A stretch of 64,000 bases of DNA. Source: Verrucomicrobiaceae bacterium. GTDB taxonomy: Bacteria > Verrucomicrobiota > Verrucomicrobiia > Verrucomicrobiales > Verrucomicrobiaceae. Location of the stretch: the NCBI GenBank assembly GCA_016713245.1, contig JADJPM010000004.1, positions 3,038,001 to 3,102,000 on the forward strand. Direction: 5' to 3'. How positions within the stretch are numbered: the first letter of the stretch is position 1; every line of letters begins with the position of its first letter. Positions 39,965 to 46,855 of this stretch are shown piece after piece. The notes beneath the pieces are model-generated. The model worked only from the letters and a program-made list of their open reading frames with translations, ran no database searches and was not told the origin of the DNA. Both the position numbers and the translations under genes were made by a program.

Positions 39965-40957
39965 TCAAATTCTTTCTCGGTTTCGGCCCTTATTTTTCGA
40001 TGCCGTGTGATTTGAAGGCTTTCGTGACCTCGAAGCTTCAGCGCGAACTGCGCGGAGTCGTTGCTGCTTCGCTTTTCGTAGTGCCAATATGTCTTCAGCC
40101 GTGGATAAGCTCAAAGGATATAAACCGTCTCTAACTTGGGATGCAGAGTATGGCAGGAGTCGAACCGGTGGACCCATCCGCTCAGGCTTCTTACCGCTGT
40201 AAGGATGCAAATCCAAGTGGACTTCGTATTCCCGCAGAATCCGAAGGCGTATGCAATGTTTGTCGGGTGAAGAGAGCTCTCTGAATGATTTCTCGCTGTG
40301 GCCTAGCGATGCAAGTTCGCTGGCCGTTGGCTTCAATTCATCGCAGCCCGCCATTTTTAGGACGAGAGAAAGCGGGATGCTCCAGCCGCCACGAGACCGA
40401 AGGATTTCTTCACGAACGTGCCTCTTTTCCGTCGTTGTGAGTGACTCAAACCGCTCTTTGCTTTGCCCAAGAACTGACAATTCTTTTTGTGTTGGAACCA
40501 ATTCATCACAAGTGCCTTCAAGTTGCTTCCAGTAGGCATCGAGTTCTCTCAACGTTTCGCCGCGTTCCTGTTCTTCCCTTTCCATATCTTGTTCGATCGA
40601 GAGGACATGATGTGCCCCTACAATCCAAGCTACAGCAATGTCTTGAATTGGCATCTTTGGCAGATTGCAGTGTTCAAAGCCATTCTGAGGCAGGAACGAA
40701 TGACGCATCAGCGACACCGCAACTGTCGCGATTTCGAAAGGTGAAACCGACCAGTTGGGCTGATTCTCTCGCTTATACTTTTCCCAAGAATGGTCGCACT
40801 TTCGTAAAAAGTGCCGGGCCAACCAGTGAGGGTCCCCGCCCTCCTCCATTTTGAAAACTCTTACTTTGAGCATTTCAGCTGTCAGTGAGGCAAGCTGCGC
40901 GGCGCTGCTTCCAGATGGACTTTCGGGTTTCCTTTCCACTCCAGTTTTTGAAGTCAT
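39965..40957 (-). CDS. Uncharacterised protein with an internal tandem duplication
   Basis: A 330-residue, charged, helical protein without signal peptide or membrane helices. I do not recognise a family. Two adjacent segments of about 42 residues are clearly related: 'CDELVPTQKELSVLGQSKER...' and 'CDELKPTASELASLGHSEKS...', each ending in a LR-x-I-LR-like helix. Upstream of these, 'DIAVAWIVGAHHVLSIEQDMEREEQERGE' may be a coiled coil. The tail is Arg/Lys/Ser-rich ('KAKQQRLRAVRAEASRSRKPS'). The start at 40957 (MTSKTGVERKPE) is chosen because the frame beyond it crosses the duplicated uvrD tail. It lies in the accessory patch. Confidence 0.6.
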   Translation of the reverse strand: MTSKTGVERKPESPSGSSAAQLASLTAEMLKVRVFKMEEGGDPHWLARHFLRKCDHSWEKYKRENQPNWSVSPFEIATVAVSLMRHSFLPQNGFEHCNLPKMPIQDIAVAWIVGAHHVLSIEQDMEREEQERGETLRELDAYWKQLEGTCDELVPTQKELSVLGQSKERFESLTTTEKRHVREEILRSRGGWSIPLSLVLKMAGCDELKPTASELASLGHSEKSFRELSSPDKHCIRLRILREYEVHLDLHPYSGKKPERMGPPVRLLPYSASQVRDGLYPLSLSTAEDILALRKAKQQRLRAVRAEASRSRKPSNHTASKNKGRNRERI

Positions 40958-41013
40958 GGTTTCGATGTTAGGCGGCTCGATTGATCTCAGCAAGTTGCCT
41001 TCATTAACCACGA

Positions 41014-41056
41014 TCACCACCCACTCTTCACACTCCACACTTCGAAGAGGTCCTTC
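41014..41056 (-). repeat. Second copy of the uvrD 3' end
   Basis: Forty-three bases matching the last codons and stop of the helicase gene (41834-41876) at 39 positions, in the same orientation. Here it encodes KKDLFEVWSVKSGW-stop against PKDLVEVWNVKSGW-stop in the helicase. The two copies flank about 780 bases holding decayed toxin-antitoxin genes. Confidence 0.75.
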
Positions 41057-41085
41057 TTGACCAGCTTTTGATACACCACATTCAC
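41014..41085 (-). pseudogene. Truncated RelE/ParE-type toxin gene fused to the uvrD-like tail
   Basis: A 23-codon frame with a GTG start overlapping the antitoxin stop (GTGA). The first 13 residues MNVVYQKLVKKDL look like the N-terminus of RelE/ParE-type plasmid stabilisation toxins. From residue 11 the frame runs into the copied uvrD 3' end and stops. About 80 residues of toxin, including the catalytic part, are missing, so it is a remnant. The assignment rests on a short N-terminus plus its position right after an antitoxin-like gene. Confidence 0.5.
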
Positions 41086-41312
41086 TGGCGACGGCTCTGA
41101 ATGAAGGCTTGCATGTCCTCATGCGTGATCATGGCGTCCGGATCACGGTCCATTTCAGCCTCACGAGCGTCCGAGATCGAGGTGAGTTCGTCGTCCGTGG
41201 TGTTGGGGAGCGCTGTCGAAAGTTCTCCGAGCAGTCGGGTGACCAGAGCGCCCAAGTCGGGCAAGGCGAGGGAGCGAGCGGAGGAATAGACTTGGTCGAT
41301 GGTCGCTGTCAT
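41082..41312 (-). CDS. Antitoxin-like addiction module component
   Basis: A 76-residue acidic helical protein ('MTATIDQVYSSARSLALPDLGALVTRLLGELS ... DAREAEMDRDPDAMITHEDM'). The shape, an N-terminal 'ALALPxxxRAxLVxxLLxSL'-like helix followed by an acidic linker and 'EAWxxEIxRR'-like segment, is that of the short putative addiction-module antitoxins that precede RelE/ParE toxins. The toxin start overlaps its stop codon, but the toxin is truncated, so the antitoxin is now an orphan. Confidence 0.55.
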   Translation of the reverse strand: MTATIDQVYSSARSLALPDLGALVTRLLGELSTALPNTTDDELTSISDAREAEMDRDPDAMITHEDMQAFIQSRRQ

Positions 41313-41341
41313 GGGTTTGAAAGGTCAGAGTGGATTGAGAA

Positions 41342-41527
41342 TCAGCGTGGACGAGCTTGCTTCCGAGCTTTGGCCTCGGCAATCACCGACTTGGCATCAA
41401 GCGGCACAAACTCTGATTCGGCGGCCAGCATGCCGGGAGTGAGTTCTTTCTCCAGCCAGTTACAGCGTTGTTGCTCGACGAAGCTGCCGAGTTCGCCGGG
41501 GAACTGGATGGTGAGGGAAGCGCTCAT
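41342..41527 (-). CDS. ParD-like antitoxin, apparently with an internal deletion
   Basis: A 61-residue protein. The N-terminus 'MSASLTIQFPGELGSFVEQQ' resembles the ribbon and first helix of ParD antitoxins, and the C-terminus 'EFVPLDAKSVIAEAKARKQA' resembles the ParD tail ('EPLDMxxIxAEAxAR'). The usual middle helix (the 'SGRYxSASEVVREALR' region) is missing: the sequence jumps from FVEQQ to 'RCNWLEKELTPGM'. It may therefore bind a toxin but not DNA. No ParE toxin follows it; the next gene is another antitoxin-like frame. Confidence 0.5.
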   Translation of the reverse strand: MSASLTIQFPGELGSFVEQQRCNWLEKELTPGMLAAESEFVPLDAKSVIAEAKARKQARPR

Positions 41528-41587
41528 GATGGCAGAGGATGTCATGAGAGGCCGAAAACGGCAAGATGGATGTTGGTGCGCGAACAG

Positions 41588-41757
41588 GCGCGGCAGCGTC
41601 GTGGAGTGCGGTGGCAAGCCTTGGCGCGACACCGCTGTCGTGTGCCGGACGGGGTTCAAAGGCCGGAGAAGCTTGTTTCATCGCTCGACAGCGGTGCCGA
41701 CGGGGCAAGTCTGCGCCTTGCCCCTTTGTCACCGCACTCCACGACGCTGGCGCGGTG
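41588..41757. repeat. 170-bp inverted-repeat element
   Basis: The arms pair over about 45 bases each: CGGCAGCGTCGTGGAGTGCG then GTGGCAAG ... GACACCGCTGTCG on the left, and CGACAGCGGTGCCG ... TTTGTCACCGCACTCCACG then ACGCTGGCGCG on the right. No coding frame is credible inside. It resembles the REP/MITE class and lies between uvrD and the antitoxin remnants. Confidence 0.65.
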
Positions 41758-41833
41758 GCAAAGGCATCTTGAAACTTGGAACCTGAAACGTGAAACGACG
41801 CGCTAGGATCGAGGACGAGGACGACGTGTGGCT

Positions 41834-43858
41834 TCACCACCCGCTCTTCACATTCCACACTTCGACGAGATCCTTCGGCAGATCGGTGATGAAGCGGCTG
41901 GGACGCATCATAATGTCGCCGTCTCTCGCTTGGTGGTTGATGACGGGATAAGTGAGATACAGCTCGTCCTTGGCGCGGGTCACCGTGACGTAGAAGAGGC
42001 GGCGTTCTTCTTCGAGGGCGGTGTCGCCGCCTTCGTCGATGGCGCGTTTGTGGGGGAACATGCCGTCGGCAAGCCAGACGGCGAAGACGACCTTCCACTC
42101 CAAGCCTTTGGCCTGATGACCGGTGGTGAGGGTGACGGCGTCGCGGTCTTGCTGCTGTTGCTGGGCGGGGTTGTTGTCGGTATCGACGCCGCTGAGCAAG
42201 GATAGCTGGCTGAGGAATTCAATGGGATCGGTGAAGCGGTCGCTGAAGTTGCTGAGCTGTTCGAGGTCCTGCTGGCGCTGCTCGTAGTTTTTGAACTTCG
42301 CCTTCATGTAGTCCTCATACACGCCTTCGACGATGCTGCGGATCATGAGGGATGGTGGAATTACCTTGCCATCCTTGCCAATAAGCTCGTCAAGCGTGTA
42401 GGCGAACTGCTCCCATGTGACTTTGGCCTTCTTTGGTACTTTGAATGGCAGGAGAACTTCAGAAAAACTTGCTGGCGTGGTTTCCGACTTCGAGGCATCG
42501 GACTCTTGCCAGCTCTGCCAGAGCTTTCTGGCGCTTACAGGGCCAATTTCATCGACTAGGCGGACCATGCGCATGAAGCTGACCTCGTCTTGGCGGTTCA
42601 CGGCGAACTTCATGATGGCAGAGACGTCTTTGATGTGTGCCTGCTCGAAGAAGCGCAGTCCGCTGGTGATATGGTAGGGGATGCCGCGCTGCGTGAGCTC
42701 CATCTGGATCTCCATGCTGTGGAAGTGGGCGCGGTAGAGGATGGCGATGTCGTTGAGGTCGAGGCCCTGCTCGTCCTGCAACTCCAGGATGCGCTGGGCG
42801 ATGAAGGCGGCCTGCGCGGAGGAGTTGTCGAGCGAGACGAGCGCGGGGAGCACGCCTTTGGATTCGCGGGCGGGTTGGAGGTTCTTCGGAATCTGCCCGC
42901 GATTCATCGCGATGGCGGCATTGGCGAGGTTCAGCACCTCGGGCACGCTGCGATAGTTCACCTCGATCTTGTGCGTGCGGGCTCGTGGCCAGTGCTCGGC
43001 AAAGTTGAGGATGTTCGACACATCGGCGCCGCGCCAGGAGTAGATGCTCTGCGCGTCATCGCCCACGACCATGAGATTTCCCTGCGGACCGGTGAGCAGC
43101 TCGACCATGCGGCATTGGAGGCTGTTCGTGTCCTGATACTCATCGACAAGGATGAACTCGAACTGGCGGCGGTAGCGCTCGAGCAGGTCCTCGTTTTCCT
43201 CCAGGAGCTGCACGGTGAGCGCGAGGAGGTCGTCGAAGTCCATGCAGTTCGTCTCGCGCTTCTTGTCCTGGTAGAGCTTGCGCAGCTTCAGGATGCCCTC
43301 GGCGACGCGGTCGAAGTAGGGATAGCGCGTGTCGATGATCTCCTTGAGGTCGCAGAGTGTGTTGTCGGCGAGCGAGAAGATGTCGCCGAGCACCTCGGCC
43401 TTCGGGAAGCGGTAGCTGGTGGTGTCGATGCCACTGGCACCGATGACGGTTTCGAGGAGGTCCTTCTGGTCCTCGCGATCCATGATGGAGAAGCCTTTGC
43501 GGTAGCCGAGGCGCTCGGCGTTGTAGCGCAGGAGGCGGTTCCCGATGCTGTGGAAGGTGCCGCCCCAGATGCGGCTGGCATCGAGGCTGACGAGCGCCTG
43601 CACGCGCTCCTGCATCTCGCGGGCCGCTTTGTTCGTGAAGGTGAGCAGCAGGATGGACTCCGGCTGGACGCCATTGTCGAGCAGCCACGCCACGCGGTAG
43701 GTCAGCGTGCGAGTTTTGCCCGAACCGGCACCGGCAATGACGAGCGACTGCCCCGGCGGACTCACGACGGCAGCGTATTGCTGCTCATTGAGCTCCGCCT
43801 TGAAGTCGATGCGGTTGGAGGGTTCGTGCGTGCTGTGCAGCGTGTATTCGCGGGGCAT
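41834..43858 (-). CDS. UvrD/PcrA/Rep-type superfamily 1 DNA helicase
   Basis: A 674-residue 3'-5' ATP-dependent DNA helicase for repair and replication restart. Motifs in order: Q motif 'LNEQQYAAV', Walker A GAGSGKT (43-49), 'LTFTNKAAREMQERV' (Ia), Walker B 'FILVDEYQDTN', 'GDDAQSIYSWRGADVSNIL' (III), 'EVNYRSVPEVLNLANAAI' (IV), 'LTTGHQAKGLEWKVVFAVW' (V) and 'EERRLFYVTVTRAKDELYLTYP' (VI). The C-terminal tail that binds RNA polymerase in UvrD/PcrA is short here, so Rep/PcrA/UvrD cannot be separated safely. The last 14 codons are duplicated at 41014-41056. Confidence 0.93.
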   Translation of the reverse strand: MPREYTLHSTHEPSNRIDFKAELNEQQYAAVVSPPGQSLVIAGAGSGKTRTLTYRVAWLLDNGVQPESILLLTFTNKAAREMQERVQALVSLDASRIWGGTFHSIGNRLLRYNAERLGYRKGFSIMDREDQKDLLETVIGASGIDTTSYRFPKAEVLGDIFSLADNTLCDLKEIIDTRYPYFDRVAEGILKLRKLYQDKKRETNCMDFDDLLALTVQLLEENEDLLERYRRQFEFILVDEYQDTNSLQCRMVELLTGPQGNLMVVGDDAQSIYSWRGADVSNILNFAEHWPRARTHKIEVNYRSVPEVLNLANAAIAMNRGQIPKNLQPARESKGVLPALVSLDNSSAQAAFIAQRILELQDEQGLDLNDIAILYRAHFHSMEIQMELTQRGIPYHITSGLRFFEQAHIKDVSAIMKFAVNRQDEVSFMRMVRLVDEIGPVSARKLWQSWQESDASKSETTPASFSEVLLPFKVPKKAKVTWEQFAYTLDELIGKDGKVIPPSLMIRSIVEGVYEDYMKAKFKNYEQRQQDLEQLSNFSDRFTDPIEFLSQLSLLSGVDTDNNPAQQQQQDRDAVTLTTGHQAKGLEWKVVFAVWLADGMFPHKRAIDEGGDTALEEERRLFYVTVTRAKDELYLTYPVINHQARDGDIMMRPSRFITDLPKDLVEVWNVKSGW

Positions 43859-43885
43859 TCGCGTCGGTAGCGGGCGGGGGGAGGG

Positions 43886-43923
43886 GTTTCAAGTTTCAGG
43901 TTCCAAGTTTCAGGTTTCAAGAC
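43886..43923. repeat. AT-rich phrase repeat
   Basis: TTTCAAGTTTCAGGTTCCAA continuing GTTTCAGGTTTCAAG. The same phrase recurs near 41768-41800, 46748-46786 and 22197-22225, always in gaps between genes. Confidence 0.6.
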
Positions 43924-43949
43924 GTGGGCAGTGCTGCTAGCGATGCCGC

Positions 43950-44822
43950 ATGGAAAAACCTCTTCTCGGGACGAAAATCGGATTTGTGGGCCTCGGCAAC
44001 ATGGGGCGGGCGAATGCGCGGCATCTGCATGAGCATGGCGCGGAGGTGGTGGTGTGGAATCGCAGCCCGGAACCGGCCGAGGCGGCGGTGAAACTGGGCA
44101 TGCGCCGGGCGGCTTCCTTGCCGGAACTGGCCCGCGAGATCGGCCCGGGCATCATTTGCATCAATCTGACGATGACGGAGGTGGTGGAGCAGGTGGTGTT
44201 TGGTCCCGGCGGTCTCATCGAAGGGCTGCACCCGGATGCCTTGATCATTGATTTCGGCACCACGGGTGTGCCGCAGACGAAGGCATTCGCCAAAAAGGTC
44301 CACTGGGTGGATGCGCCGGTGTCCGGCGGTCAGGTGGGTGCGGAGGCGGGCAATCTCACGATCATGGCCGGTGGCTCCGAGGCGGACTTTCAGCGGGCGC
44401 TGCCGGTCTTCCAGGCCGTGGGCAAGAACATCACCCACCTCGGTGCGAGCGGCAGCGGCCAGGTGACGAAGCTGGCCAATCAACTCATCGTGGCGCAGAC
44501 CATCGACGCGGTGGCGCAGGCGCTGCGCCTCGCGGAACTTTCCGGCGTGGACCCGGCGCTGGTGCGGCAGGCTTTGCTCGGCGGCTTTGCCGAAAGCCGC
44601 ATCCTCCATCTCCACGGCGACCGCATGGTGCGGCGCGACTTCGCCCCCGGCGGCCGAGCGACGCTCCAGCTCAAGGACGTGCGCCTCATGTGCGAGCTGG
44701 CGGACAGCGTGGGCCTCGACTCCCCTACCCTGCGCAACTCCCGCGAGCAGTGGGAGAAATTCGTCCACGAAAAAGGCCACGGTGACCTCGATCACAGCGG
44801 CCTCTTCCGTCTGTATGAGTGA
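43950..44822 (+). CDS. NAD(P)-dependent beta-hydroxyacid dehydrogenase family protein
   Basis: A 290-residue member of the 3-hydroxyisobutyrate dehydrogenase family. The Rossmann motif is 'IGFVGLGNMGRANARHLHEHGAEVVVWNRS', the substrate loop 'WVDAPVSGGQVGAEAGNLTIMAGG' and the catalytic Lys helix 'GSGQVTKLANQLIVAQTIDAVAQAL' are all visible. It oxidises a short beta-hydroxyacid (3-hydroxyisobutyrate, tartronate semialdehyde reduction or similar); the substrate is not resolved. The helicase gene is divergent, 91 bases away across a phrase repeat. Confidence 0.88.
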   Translation: MEKPLLGTKIGFVGLGNMGRANARHLHEHGAEVVVWNRSPEPAEAAVKLGMRRAASLPELAREIGPGIICINLTMTEVVEQVVFGPGGLIEGLHPDALIIDFGTTGVPQTKAFAKKVHWVDAPVSGGQVGAEAGNLTIMAGGSEADFQRALPVFQAVGKNITHLGASGSGQVTKLANQLIVAQTIDAVAQALRLAELSGVDPALVRQALLGGFAESRILHLHGDRMVRRDFAPGGRATLQLKDVRLMCELADSVGLDSPTLRNSREQWEKFVHEKGHGDLDHSGLFRLYE

Positions 44823-44852
44823 GAGTGGGAAGCCCGCCTATCTCACGTTCGC

Positions 44853-44944
44853 TTTTGCCGCAGAGGGGCAAAGAGGCAGAGGACGCAGAGTTTTTTTGTT
44901 CCAATCTCTGCATCCTTTGCTCCTCCGCCCCTTTGCGGCCAAAA
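44853..44944. repeat. 92-bp palindrome between convergent genes
   Basis: TTTTGCCGCAGAGGGGCAAA continues to GACGCAGAG, a loop of about 16 bases starting with a T7 run, then CTCTGCATCCTTTGCTCC to GCGGCCAAAAC. The arms pair over about 35 bases. It ends 66 bases before the glnS stop codon. It may act as a two-way terminator and belongs to the REP-like class. Confidence 0.7.
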
Positions 44945-45010
44945 CAGAGCGTCTGAAACGGTTTCGCCAGATGCTGGCGGCGCAGGCTATCGCAGTCCCC
45001 TGCCTACAGC

Positions 45011-46714
45011 TTACTTCTTCGGCACCCAGCCGTCCTTCAGCGTGACGGTGCGATTGAAAACCGGCGCACCGGGCTTTGAATCGATCGGATCGGCGTAGAA
45101 GTAGGCGACACGCTCAAACTGCCAGTGGGAGCCAGGGGCGGCGTCTTTGAGGCTGGGTTCGAGTTTGGCATTGGTGAGGACTTCGAGAGACGCGGGATTC
45201 AAAAACTGCGTGAAGTCGCCATCTTCGCCGGCATCGGCATCGGGCGTCTCGACGGTGAAAAGACGGTCGTAGAGGCGCACCGGGGCGTCGATGGCATGAC
45301 GGGCGCTGACCCAGTGGATGATGCCTTTGGGCTTCGGACGACCTTCGGGCTTCACCCCATGTCGCGTGGCCTCGTCGTAGGTGCAGCGAAGCTCGATGAT
45401 GTTTCCGGCGGCATCTTTGACGACTTCTTTGCAGATGATGCAGAAGGCAAATTTCAGACGCACCTCGCCGCCGGGCTTGAGACGATGGAACCCATCGACA
45501 GGCACCTCCATGAAGTCATCGGCTTCGATGTAGATTTCACGGCAAAGCGGCACCTGACGGGTGCCAGCGGTGGGATCTTCGGGATGATTGGCGGACTCGA
45601 AATACTCGACTTTGTCTTCGGGGTAGTTTTCGATGACGACTTTGATCGGGCGCAGCACGCCGTAGGCACGGCGGGCGACCTTGTTGAGGTCCTCGCGAAT
45701 GGCGTGATCGAGCAGGGCGATCTCGGTAAGCGAGTTGAACTTCGTGAGGCCGATGGTTTTGCAGAAGGTGCGAATGGCAGCCGGTGTGATGCCACGACGG
45801 CGCATGCCGCTGATGGTGGGCATGCGTGGATCGTCCCAGCCGCTCACGAGGCCTTCTTTGACGAGGCGGAGCAGCTTGCGCTTGCTCATGACCGTGTAGC
45901 TGAGGTTCAGGCGGGCAAACTCACGCTGATACGGGCTGCCGGGCAGGCCATCGATGTTGTTGATGAGCCATTCGTAGAGCGGGCGATGCACCTCAAACTC
46001 AAGCGTACAAAGGCTGTGCGTGATGCTTTCGAGCGCATCGCTGAGCGGATGCGCATAATCATACATCGGGTAGATGCACCAGGCATCGCCGGTGCGGTGG
46101 TGATGGGCGTGAAGGATGCGATACAGCGCCGGATCACGCAGGTGCATGTTCTGCGAGGCCATGTCGATCTTCGCACGGAGGACTTTCTCGCCTTCTTTGA
46201 ACTCGCCCTTCCGCATGCGGCGGAAGAGATCGAGATTCTCCTCGGGCGTGCGGTCGGCGTAAACACTGCGCGTGCCTGGCGTGGTGAGCGTGCCGCGATT
46301 CTGGCGCATCTCCTCCTGCGACTGGTCGTCCACATAGGCGAGCCCTTTGCTGATGAGCTGCTCGGCGAAGAGGTAGAGCTTCTCAAAGTAGTCGCTGGCG
46401 AAGAACATGTGCTCGCCCCAGTCGAAGCCGAGCCACTTCACATCGGCCTGGATGCTCTCGACGTATTCGACCTCTTCCTTGGTGGGGTTGGTGTCGTCAA
46501 AGCGCAGGTGGCAGCGGGCATTCGGCGCGTGCTCCTGAGCGAGGCCGAAATTCAGGCAGATGCTCTTCGCGTGGCCGATGTGGAGGTAGCCGTTCGGCTC
46601 CGGCGGGAAACGGGTGATCACTTGGCCGCCGTTGCGTCCTTCCGCCAGATCGGCGGCGATCATTTCGCGGATGAAATCGAGAGAAGCGGGGGCGTTGGAG
46701 GCAGGTTCGGACAT
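45011..46714 (-). CDS. glnS: Glutaminyl-tRNA synthetase
   Basis: A 567-residue class I aminoacyl-tRNA synthetase charging tRNA-Gln. 'RFPPEPNGYLHIGHAKSI' is the HIGH motif (near residue 45), and 'YTVMSKRKLLRLV' the KMSKS-like loop (near 274). 'RFDDTNPTKEEVEYVESI', 'VYPMYDYAHPLSDALE'-type 'YPMYDYAHPLSDAL' and the GlnRS beta-barrel domain in the last 200 residues are present. The ATG at 46714 is chosen; a GTG at 46735 is possible. GlnRS in this phylum means direct charging rather than only the amidotransferase route. Confidence 0.96.
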   Translation of the reverse strand: MSEPASNAPASLDFIREMIAADLAEGRNGGQVITRFPPEPNGYLHIGHAKSICLNFGLAQEHAPNARCHLRFDDTNPTKEEVEYVESIQADVKWLGFDWGEHMFFASDYFEKLYLFAEQLISKGLAYVDDQSQEEMRQNRGTLTTPGTRSVYADRTPEENLDLFRRMRKGEFKEGEKVLRAKIDMASQNMHLRDPALYRILHAHHHRTGDAWCIYPMYDYAHPLSDALESITHSLCTLEFEVHRPLYEWLINNIDGLPGSPYQREFARLNLSYTVMSKRKLLRLVKEGLVSGWDDPRMPTISGMRRRGITPAAIRTFCKTIGLTKFNSLTEIALLDHAIREDLNKVARRAYGVLRPIKVVIENYPEDKVEYFESANHPEDPTAGTRQVPLCREIYIEADDFMEVPVDGFHRLKPGGEVRLKFAFCIICKEVVKDAAGNIIELRCTYDEATRHGVKPEGRPKPKGIIHWVSARHAIDAPVRLYDRLFTVETPDADAGEDGDFTQFLNPASLEVLTNAKLEPSLKDAAPGSHWQFERVAYFYADPIDSKPGAPVFNRTVTLKDGWVPKK

Positions 46715-46744
46715 GGAGGGGCGGAGTTTGGGCACAAACGAGGA

Positions 46745-46786
46745 AGTTTAAAGTTCCAAGTTTCAGGTTTCAGGTTTCAGGTTTCA
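46745..46786. repeat. AT-rich phrase repeat upstream of glnS
   Basis: AGTTTAAAGTTCCAAGTTTC continuing with three CAGGTTT-type units. It matches the phrase repeats near 43886 and 41768. Confidence 0.55.
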
Positions 46787-46787
46787 C

Positions 46788-46849
46788 CCTGGACTGCGGC
46801 AGCCTGCTGCCGCTTGTCCGAGGCAGCCCTGCTGCCGCCGCAGTCCAAG
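46788..46849. repeat. 62-bp palindrome
   Basis: CTGGACTGCGGCAGCCTGCT then GCCGC, a short loop, GCAGCCCTGCTGCCGCCGCA then GTCCAAG. The outer arms GGACTGCGGC/GCCGCAGTCC are perfect. It lies between glnS and the membrane acyltransferase gene, both on the minus strand, a few bases from the latter's stop. Confidence 0.7.
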
Positions 46850-46855
46850 TCGATC

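Noticed and set aside
40140..40210. A tRNA-like stretch on the minus strand (CCGGTTCGACTCC)
   Set aside because: It lies inside a clean coding frame and no acceptor or anticodon stems pair with it; the T-arm likeness is chance.
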